From NCBI RefSeq assembly GCF_008831285.2, contig NC_045149.1:3525500-3589499 (forward strand): DNA of 64,000 bases, written 5' to 3'. Shown one piece after another: positions 56,729-64,000 of the stretch (position 1 is the first letter of the stretch; every line of letters starts with the position of its first letter). Both the position numbers and the translations under genes were made by a program. Source of the stretch: Nymphaea colorata (Eukaryota > Streptophyta > Magnoliopsida > Nymphaeales > Nymphaeaceae). The notes under the pieces are model-generated. The model saw only the letters and a list, made by a program, of their open reading frames with translations, ran no database searches and had not been told where the DNA came from.

Positions 56729-58009
56729 ATGATGGCAGAAAATCCCAAAACTGACTTTTGTCATGAGGTTAAGAGTGGAGGAAATCCATTCTCTTATGGC
56801 CGTTCTACTGTAAAGTTAGATGGATCTAACTATAAGATTTGGTCTCGAGTGTTTATGAGGTCTGTGATTGGACATCAGAAGGAGCATGTTATAGAAGAAA
56901 ATGAGCACGTTGAAAAGAGTGCAAAATATAATTCATGGAAGAGAGATAATAATATTGTCATGTCGTGGATCATGAATAGTGTGCAACCACATATTGCATC
57001 AACTATTGCATACTATACCTTGGCCAAACAAATGTGGGATTTCTTGAAACAAACTTACTCAAATGACAAGAATGTTAGCAAGATAATGCAGGTGGAGGAG
57101 GAATTACTTAATTTGCAACAGGGTGACCAAAGTCTTGCTCAATACTTCGCTTCCCTCAAGTCCATCCATGATCGACTTCAAGCATTACGTCCCCCATATC
57201 CAAAATGTCATAAGACTCATGATGAACAGTCTATGGTTGCGAAGTTTCTACAGGGCCTCTCCCATGAATATGCAGTAGCAAAGGCTCAAATGTTGACTGG
57301 AGCAGAAATCCCTCACTTAGCTGAGGCCTACAACAGACTCAGTCGTCTTGCTGTGACCGTTTCTCAGTCATCTAGTGATATCCATGCCTCTGCCTTGGTA
57401 GGCTCAGGAGGTCGTCGACGCAGTTCATTCAAGGGGAGAGGCATAGGTCGTGGGTCAGGAGCAGGTCGGGGGAGATTTCAGTGCACCTATTGTGGTAAAA
57501 TAGGACATTTAGAAGACAGATGTTGGGATAAACATAGTCGTCCTTCCGGTGCATCCCTAGGAAGAAATGTTGCATCTAAGCAGGGCAAGAATTCTTTACC
57601 ATCTCCTATTGGGTCTGTTCAGGCAGCTTCATCAGTTGTAGATGGGTCTTTATCTCCTTCTCACCCTGAGACAGTGACTATGAGTATCAACAAGTCTGAG
57701 TATGAGGACTTCCTAGCACTCAGATCTTCCCAGCCGTCGGCCTCTACAGTCATGATAGACAGTGCTATGTCTGTTGATAGTGTCCCACATGATACAGGTA
57801 CTACTTGGATTATTGATTCCGGAGCATCGAGCCACTTTTGTAGTAAACCTTCTATGTTTATTGTGCTACACATGTTGCCTCAGGCACGTCATGTGAAACT
57901 TGCAGATGATAGATGGTCACCTATTATGGGTTATGGTGATATCAAGATTTCTCAGTCTATGACTATTCCTAATGTGTTATATGCTCCTAAGTTTTCAACA
58001 AATTTGTGA
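56729..58009 (+). pseudogene. Copia alpha gag-protease, ends at a premature TGA
   Basis: The start is ATG 56729 or 56732 (MMAENPKTDFC); the open frame reaches 56717 without ATG. Gag core: LDGSNYKIWSRVFM, AKQMWDFLKQTYSNDKNVSK and LHQGDQSLAQYF-like. CCHC knuckle: CTYCGKIGHLEDRCW (about 57484). Protease: TWIIDSGASSHFC (about 57807). The frame ends with FSTNL then TGA (58007-58009) where related elements have a Leu codon; the next bases continue in frame as SVGQLINDLHC. Only a single base change separates this part from the rest of pol. Confidence 0.92.
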
Positions 58010-59110
58010 TCGGTTGGACAATTGATTAATGACTTACATTGTCGTGTTACATTTGATTATGGTTTATGTTCATTTCAGAACTTGCAAAGTGGGAAGACGA
58101 TTGGTGGAGGCTATGAGAAAGGGGTGCATGTACTTCCTGTCGGATCCAGTGGATATTGCAGCATCATTGATCACCTCACTGTCCTCCTCCTTCCAGTGGC
58201 ATCTCAGACTTGGTCATCCATCTGTCTCCAAGCTCCGTCACCTTTTTTCTCATCTTTCAGTACCAGAGTCGTTCCAGTGTGAAGCCTGTCAACTTGGCAA
58301 ACACACCCGTAGCCATTCTTCATCGAGTCTTTGTCCGTCCAGTTGTGGACTTTTTGATCTTCTTCATGTTGATGTGTGGGGTTCTAGCAGAGTTGCTAGT
58401 AGGTTAAGATTTCGGCATTTCCTTGTCATTGTTGATGATTATTCTCGAGTCACTTGGGTCTTCCTTTAGAAAGAAAGGTCTGAAGTAGTATGTACTCTCA
58501 AAAATCTTATTATTGAAATAAAGACCCAGTTTGGTATTCTTGTTAAAAACAATCGCACTGATAATGCCCTTGAGTTCAAAGTCTCAACCTTAATGAAGTT
58601 TTACTCCGATAATGGCATTTCTCCTCAGTTTACTTGTCCCCATACCTCCCAACAAAATGGAGTAGTTGAACGTAAACATCGCCAACTCCTAAATGTGGCT
58701 CGTTCCCTAATGCTTCATACCAAGTTACATGCATCTTTTTGGGGAGATGCCATCCTCACGGCATGTTACTTAACCAACCGTTTACCCTCATCCTCCATTG
58801 ACAACAAGGTTCCCATTAAACTTGTGCATCCCCAACGACCCTTATTTTCAGTGGCTCCCAAAGTATTTGGTTGCACATGCTTTGTTCACATACTTGGACC
58901 CACACGTGATAAATTGGGTGCCCAAGCCATTAAGAAAGGCTACAAATGCTTTGATCCCATGACTAAAAAGGAGTATATCAGTGCGGATGTCACATTCTTC
59001 GAGTCTCAGCCTTATTGTAGCTTCTCTCCCATTCTTACTGAGATGCCACAATCACAGACCCACTACCTATTCTTCTTATTCCTTTGGAGTCATTCTCGTT
59101 TGAATCTCCT
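58010..59110 (+). pseudogene. Copia alpha integrase, broken
   Basis: Continues the protease-integrase linker (SVGQLINDLHC...GGGYEKGVHVL), shifts frame near 58130, then reads the zinc-binding part (HLRLGHPSVSKL, CEACQLGKH) and the core start LLHVDVWGSS. A TAG follows VTWVFL (58467-58469). The core resumes with RTDNALEF and QQNGVVERKHRQLLNVARSL. About eleven codons are missing between KLGAQAI and KKGYKCF. The frame shifts again near 59085. Confidence 0.9.
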
Positions 59111-60091
59111 TCGAAAGACTCTCGGGCTGTAGTGTCCAAGTTTCATAATCCTCCACTGGTCTACACACGTCGACAAGACCCTTCTCATGATCCTTCGCCA
59201 ACCGCTTCTCAGGACGTAAGTTCATCTGAAGTGAGTATCCCTAGTCCATCTGATCCCTGTGAAGACTTACCCATCGTTTTTCGCAAAGGCAGTCGACAAT
59301 GTACTTTGCATCCTATATCTCATCTTGTGTCTACTAACGGTGTTGGCAAAAATATGCAACAGTTTATTCAAGCTCTGGCTGCTCATGCAGTTCCTACATG
59401 TCACCAACAGGTTTTATTAGATACCCAATGGAGACAGGCTATGCAAGATGAGATGGATGCTTTAGTTCAACGAGGCACCTGGGAACTTGTTAATCCTCCT
59501 TCTCATTGTGACATTGTTGGTTCTAAGTGGGTATTCACAGTGAAATATAATTCTGATGGTTCTATGGAGGGATACAAAGCTCGGTTGGTTGCTAAGGGCT
59601 ACACGCAGACCTATGGTGTAGATTTCTTTGAGACCTTCTCTCCGGTTGCTCGGTTGGGAACCATTAGTCTTATCATTTCTGTTGTTGTACACCATAACTG
59701 GCACATGTATCAGCTTGATGTCAAAAATGTCTTTTTGTATGGTGATCTCGATGAGACTGTCTATATGCAACAACCACCAGGGATTGAACGACAGGGGGAG
59801 TGTGGTAAAGTGTGCAAGTTGAAGAAAGCTATTTATGGACTCAAGCAGAGTCCTCGTGCGTGGTTTCACAAGCTCTCTGAGGTAGTCTCAAAGTGTGGCT
59901 TTGCGAGATCTCCTCTTGATCATTCTCTGTTTATCAAGAGGGCTTCCAGGGGTATAACCGTTCAAGTGGTTTATGTTGATGATATTATCCTAACTGGTGA
60001 CTTTGATCAAGAAATTTTTGATGCAAAGCTGTTTCTTCAAAAACATTTTGTGACGAAAGAACTTGTCCATTACGATATTTCTTGGGAATAG
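59111..60091 (+). pseudogene. Copia alpha linker and reverse transcriptase
   Basis: A linker ([20 protein letters not shown]) is followed by [78 protein letters not shown] and VVYVDDIILTGDFDQ with both catalytic Asp. The frame is lost just after VTKEL (about 60062), so RNase H is read in another frame from 60082. Confidence 0.92.
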
Positions 60092-60924
60092 AAGTTGCTC
60101 GCAATAGGGATGGTGTGGTTCTCTCTCAACGGAAATATGTTCTTGATTTATTGCAGGACACAGGGATGCTAGGAGCTAAACCTGCTAATTTACCTATGAA
60201 TCCACGTATACACCTTCATGATGACCAAACAGAATTAGTGGATTCTCGATCCTACAGGTCCCTTATTGGAAAACTACTCTATGTTACTGTGACAAGACCA
60301 GACATTAGCTTAGCAATGGGAAAGTTAAGTCAATTTATGGAAAAACCCAGGAAAGTTCATTGGGATGCTGCCTTGATGGTAGTTAAATATCTGAAATCGT
60401 CTCCTGGCAAAGGCCTTTTGTTCACAAAAAGCAAGACCCTGGAAGTGGAAGCCTATAGTGATGCTGACTATGTTGGCTCAGTCGAAGACAGGAAGTCTAC
60501 CACAGGATTTTGTGTATTTGTGGGAGGCAACCTCATATCATGGAGAAGCAAAAAACAAGGCGTGGTGTCAAGATCTAGTGCAGAATCCGAATACAAAGCT
60601 ATGGCTCAAACTGCAGCAGAAATGACTTGGGCTAGATCCATGTTATCTAGCCTAAGTGTGTCGATTCCACTTCCTATGAAGATGTATTGTGACAATCGAG
60701 CAGCCACATATATTGCAAACAATCCAGTTTTCCACGAGAGAACCAAACATATTCAAGTTGACTGCCATTACATTCGGGATCTCGTTCAAGCAGGAACCAT
60801 TGCCACTATTCATGTTCCTTCAGAAGATCAAGCTGCAGATGTCTTCACCATAGCTCTCCCTATTGGTGATTTCTCTAAATGTTGTGGCAACCTGAGCATG
60901 TTTAATATGTATGCTCCAGCTTGA
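60082..60924 (+). pseudogene. Copia alpha RNase H
   Basis: An open frame of 280 codons: GIEVARNRDGVVLSQRKYVL, then [54 protein letters not shown] and the end FNMYAPA. The usual LTKAL near the end is FTIAL. No internal stop, but it is separated from RT by a frameshift. Confidence 0.92.
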
Positions 60925-60931
60925 GGGGGAG
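60921..60931 (+). other. Polypurine tract, Copia alpha copy 2
   Basis: TTGAGGGGGAG directly before the 3' LTR. Confidence 0.9.
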
Positions 60932-61158
60932 TGTTGAAATTAGAGGAGTTTATGTTTTTAGGTGGTTCTTTGTAATATTAAAGAGCTATAAGATCTCTTT
61001 AATATTTTCTTTATTTTAGATTGATGTACTCTGTAACTCTCCTTTCTACCCTAATCTCTTTATAATAGAGATTAGGGTTAGTGAATAGATTACGTTCTCT
61101 CCCCAACTCTCACGTCTTCAACTCTTTCTCTCTCTCTCCACGTCTCAAGGCTGCAACA
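60932..61158 (+). repeat. 3' LTR of Copia alpha copy 2
   Basis: Pairs with 55814-56042 (227 bp). The TATA-loop inverted repeat is at 61049-61077. Confidence 0.95.
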
Positions 61159-61163
61159 ATTAA

Positions 61164-61380
61164 CTTATTACAGCTTATGAATAATAAATCATGAATATTG
61201 TGCGATATGTTTTTTATAGAGGACCCATCTTTCTTGATTTTCCTTGATCTTTTTTATATTTTTCTGACTTTTATTTCTTTAACTAAAAATAATAATTTTA
61301 CGATATGTTACGATGCGGCGTATCTATATCTACTGTCCAACTGATACCACATTATAGTACGCTTTTTACAACATTGTTTT
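61164..61380. other. Possible 3' end of the hAT element
   Basis: AT-rich sequence continuing the hAT remnant after Copia alpha. GTACGCTTTTTACAACATTG (about 61350) is roughly the reverse complement of the CAACGTTGTCC...CGTAC stretch near 53030, which might be the decayed terminal repeats. Confidence 0.35.
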
Positions 61381-61579
61381 TAGGTCAGAACATGATGTTA
61401 AATACTCAAACATAGGATCAAACACATAAAAATCTGTCACAAGGACGCTTCACTTGAATGTTGCACATAATGCTGAAACACATAAAAATCTATATTACAA
61501 GGATGCAGCACTTGGATGCCACACTTGTGTCAAAGCAAACGCAGGTGCTACCCACAACATGTGTAACGCTCGTTTCATG

Positions 61580-62180
61580 TTTCAGGTCGGGTCGGAGCGG
61601 GTCCAGACCCAAACCCGATCTCCACGCGCAAGAGGGTCCCGACGTTGCCCTCTCCTCCCTCGTCTTTCCCTCTTCTCCCTCGTTTCCCCTCTTCGACTCT
61701 CCCTGAGCTAAGACTGCAACACAGAGAAGAAGAAGGCGGAGGTTTGAGCAGCGGCGACGGCGGTGACAGCGGCGACGGCGGTGACTGCGGCGGCGGCGGT
61801 GACTGCGGCGGCTGCGGCGGCGGCGCTTGGGTAAACTCTCTCTCTCTCGTGCTATTTCCCTTCTCCGCCACCCCATGCTCCCTTGCCCTCTCTGCCACAC
61901 GTTCTCTCTTTCTCTCTCGCCACTCTCTTTTCCCTGTCCGTTAGCTCCCTCCTGCACGGTCCCTCTCCTCACTCACTCTCACCCTCGCGTTTTCTTCTCC
62001 CTTCTCACGCACTCACCCCCTCTGCCGTTTTCCCATTTTTGTCTGAACCCTCTCTGTCAGCGTCTCTCCCTGCCCACACGCTCCCTACGTGAGCTCTCTC
62101 TCCCCATTTTTCTATTTATTTTCCCCCTTTTCCCCAACCGAGCACTCTTCCTCATTGATTTCATCACCGTTTGATAGGAT
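61580..62180 (+). promoter_or_regulatory. GC-rich CpG-containing block, candidate promoter and 5' UTR
   Basis: The composition changes sharply from the AT-rich neighbourhood: a (GGCGAC/GGCGGTGAC)n run at 61740-61830, then CTTGG before GTAAACT (a good splice donor context near 61832), then a C/T-rich tract. This resembles the promoter, 5' UTR exon and first intron of a plant gene on the + strand. The following 700 bp gave no protein that I recognise. Frames on either strand here are driven by the triplet repeat. Confidence 0.4.
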
Positions 62181-62881
62181 TCCAGCTGGGGGAACGTGTT
62201 CTTCCCCTCATATCAGCGATTAGGTGGTGTTGGTGGTGGCGACTTGGCACGATTTTTGCTGTTTGGGGTTCGATTGAACGCTTGAGATGGCTGCCGGAAG
62301 GATTGCAGCAGTCTAGACTCTTGATTTGGGGTGAGCAAAGCGTAATTGAGCCTATTTCTTGTATATTTTTCTTTGGAACGCGTATAATTATTGTTAAAGC
62401 ATGCTGGAAGGTAGAATTGATGTTTTGGAATGCTTGTTAGCGACTTTGCTTTTTGGGGAAAGTGTAGAATTGTGTTGGAGAAGCGTTGATTCATGTATTT
62501 ATTGATCTCTTAGGCTCGAGGTGTTGATTTTTGAAGCAATAGGGAAGCATGATAGGGATTGTGATGTTGTGGGGAAGATTTAGAACCGTCTTTTTGAGCA
62601 CGTGGCTCACGCTTTTGCGAGCGGGCGTATCTTAGAGTTATTTGGGGAAAGTGTACCTAAGTTGGATGTGACAATGGGGTTGACGCCTAGACTACAGAAA
62701 GCATTAAGAATGTGTTAAGGATGGACTCAGCGAAGCAGAGTTTTGGGGTCTCGTGGCAACGTCTAGAAGTTAGGAGGAGGCCTATTGGAGGGCTTGTAGG
62801 TCGACACTACCCATCGATACCCTCTTGAGGCAATGACATGCCTCAACGATTTTGTTCTACAATCGTTTTGATTGTGAATCT
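62181..62881. other. Unassigned segment
   Basis: Moderately GC-rich, possibly transcribed sequence from the candidate promoter at its left. No long frame or known motif. It ends at the LTR of Copia alpha copy 3. Confidence 0.4.
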
Positions 62882-63087
62882 TGTTGAAATAAGAATGTTT
62901 ATGTTCCTAGGTGGTTCTTTGTAATATTAAAGAGTTATAAGACTTCTTTAATATTTTCTTCTGTAAATCTTCTTTCTACCCTAATCTTTTTATAATAGAG
63001 ATTAGGGTTAGTGAATTAAACGAGTTCTTTTCTTCTCAACTCTCATGTCTTCAGCCCTCTCTCTCTCCACGTTTCAAGGCTGCAACA
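62882..63087 (+). repeat. 5' LTR of Copia alpha copy 3
   Basis: A 206-bp LTR, TGTTGAAATA...GCTGCAACA. Shorter than the other alpha LTRs owing to a deletion after AATATTTTCTT. TATA-loop inverted repeat at 62979-63007 with one wobble. Confidence 0.92.
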
Positions 63088-63098
63088 TGGTATCAGAG
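63088..63098 (+). other. Primer binding site of Copia alpha copy 3
   Basis: TGGTATCAGAG directly after the LTR. Confidence 0.9.
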
Positions 63099-63310
63099 CG
63101 GGACGTGACTGGCGACGCAACTTGAACAGCCGGCGATGGGCTGCAGACGCCCGTGAATCTGGCGACGTGACGTGAACAGCCGGCGACCCTCTGTCTCCTT
63201 CTCAGGCTATCTCTTCCACCGTCTTGTTCTCCTTCCTCTTCTTCCGTCTCTTCCTTGTTCTCTTCTCATCTGTTCTAGTTGACTGATTTCCAGCAACGGA
63301 ACTAGGTGGA

Positions 63311-63350
63311 GGAGTCTATTCACGCTAGGAAGTATGCGTGAATAGACTCC
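63311..63350 (+). other. Leader stem-loop of Copia alpha copy 3
   Basis: The same perfect 15-nt arms as in copy 2, with a loop that differs in two bases. Confidence 0.85.
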
Positions 63351-64000
63351 AGTCGTCTGGACTCTTATGGGTTGATGTAGTCTATGATCAAGGCAGCCAA
63401 GTGGAGGACTGCTCTTTATGATTTTTTTGTGGCAGTTTACGTTGACTACATTTATCTGATGTCGTTATCCATGATGTGTGAAAATTAATGTGTGGTATAG
63501 CTGCGTTAGATACATAAATAGACAAGTTGTTGGTTGGTTAAGACTGGATTTGCTTGTTTCCTGCTGAGATCGTGAGTAGGAGCTAACCTGCCCTGTTCTG
63601 AAACAGCCTGTGACAGGCGACAGTCCAGCTCCTTGCCTTGACAACGAGTGGACCTTAGGGTGGGCATTTGCCCCCCATCTTTTGGGCGTCTGTAGATAAT
63701 CATCCCAGCAAGCTTCAGTCCAAAATTCAGCTCGATCCGAGCTCTGGATGAATTTTGGCGGATTTTAGAAGATTCAGCCCTGTTCTACCTTGAAGCTGCC
63801 CGCGACCAGTTTTTTTTTCAGATTGCTGTTTTTTGTTGGCCGTGGGTTGCTGTCAACAGTTGGACAGCGGTTTGCTTGCTCTTGTGCATCTAACGTGGCT
63901 GTGTGGGAAGTTTGGTCTTGCTGATCAGTCTCTTTTTCAATATATATATATATATATATATAATTTCTCTTGCCTGTGGTGGTTGATCCCTTGTGAATAG

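Larger units (their letters stand above)
55814..61158 (+). mobile_element. Ty1/copia element, family alpha, copy 2
   Basis: LTRs 55814-56042 and 60932-61158, PBS 56043-56053, PPT 60921-60931 and target duplication ATTAA (55809-55813 and 61159-61163). The coding region has the full Copia order but is broken by stops and frameshifts. The LTRs differ by a few substitutions and a 2-bp indel. It was inserted into the hAT remnant, whose sequence resumes at 61164. Confidence 0.95.
62882..64000 (+). mobile_element. Ty1/copia element, family alpha, copy 3 (5' end only)
   Basis: LTR 62882-63087, PBS 63088-63098 and a leader of about 900 bp; the window ends about where gag would begin (TGGTGGTTGATC matches the bases just before gag in copy 2). 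The leader holds the conserved stem-loop (63311-63350) and an extra segment of roughly 270 bp (about 63540-63815) not present in copy 2. Confidence 0.9.

Noticed and set aside
61490-61972. Long - strand frames with Pro-rich or Arg/Ser-rich repeats
   Set aside because: They arise from the GGCGGTGAC/GGCGAC repeat and have no independent support; the + strand looks like a UTR.

Overview
The window is nuclear DNA of a flowering plant. Spliceosomal introns, TA-rich intergenic DNA, a plastid-derived insert (ndhE) and many LTR retrotransposons primed by initiator-Met tRNA all point that way. I cannot name the species.

Two host genes can be read with confidence. On the + strand the last four coding exons of an ABCF3/GCN-type ABC protein lie at 6905-9174; the rest of that gene is to the left, beyond transposons sitting in its intron (1-6739). 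On the - strand the 3' two thirds of an MLO-family membrane protein gene runs from 52377 down to its stop at 26184, in nine exons whose reading phases all match although they spread over 26 kb. The two genes converge on a gene-poor stretch (9.4-26.2 kb) that holds old Copia remnants, tandem repeats and the plastid insert. MLO intron sizes are set by insertions: a 14.6-kb last intron (26556-41127) and an 8.1-kb intron (43828-51925).

Mobile DNA, left to right: Copia family alpha (-, 1-1910, cut by the window edge); a chromodomain Gypsy chromovirus (-, 1966-6739) inserted in a (TG)n microsatellite; decayed Copia B (-, 9417-13435) with 5'-truncated Copia C (-, 13436-15985) inside or against it; Copia family beta copy 1 (+, 28759-34166, TSD ATATA, two stop codons); 5'-truncated Copia F (-, 34252-36203); a PIF/Harbinger-like element (36867-41023, TSD TAA) that carries pieces of two host genes, class III alcohol dehydrogenase (GSNOR) and actin-depolymerizing factor (ADF); a small Copia deletion derivative G (-, 38807-40573, identical LTRs, TSD CTAAA) nested in it; a Copia 3'-end fragment (41715 on); a MITE (42337-42709); Copia beta copy 2 (+, 45608-50699, TSD CTTCC, one unbroken 1427-codon gag-pol frame); a hAT transposase pseudogene (about 53330-55760) split by Copia alpha copy 2 (+, 55814-61158, TSD ATTAA); a GC-rich CpG-containing block (61.6-62.2 kb) that looks like a promoter and 5' UTR; and the start of Copia alpha copy 3 (+, 62882-end).

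The most notable items are the two-gene Pack-type element, the intact beta element whose integrase has Asn in place of its first catalytic Asp, and a 15-bp stem-loop conserved in the leader of all three alpha copies.
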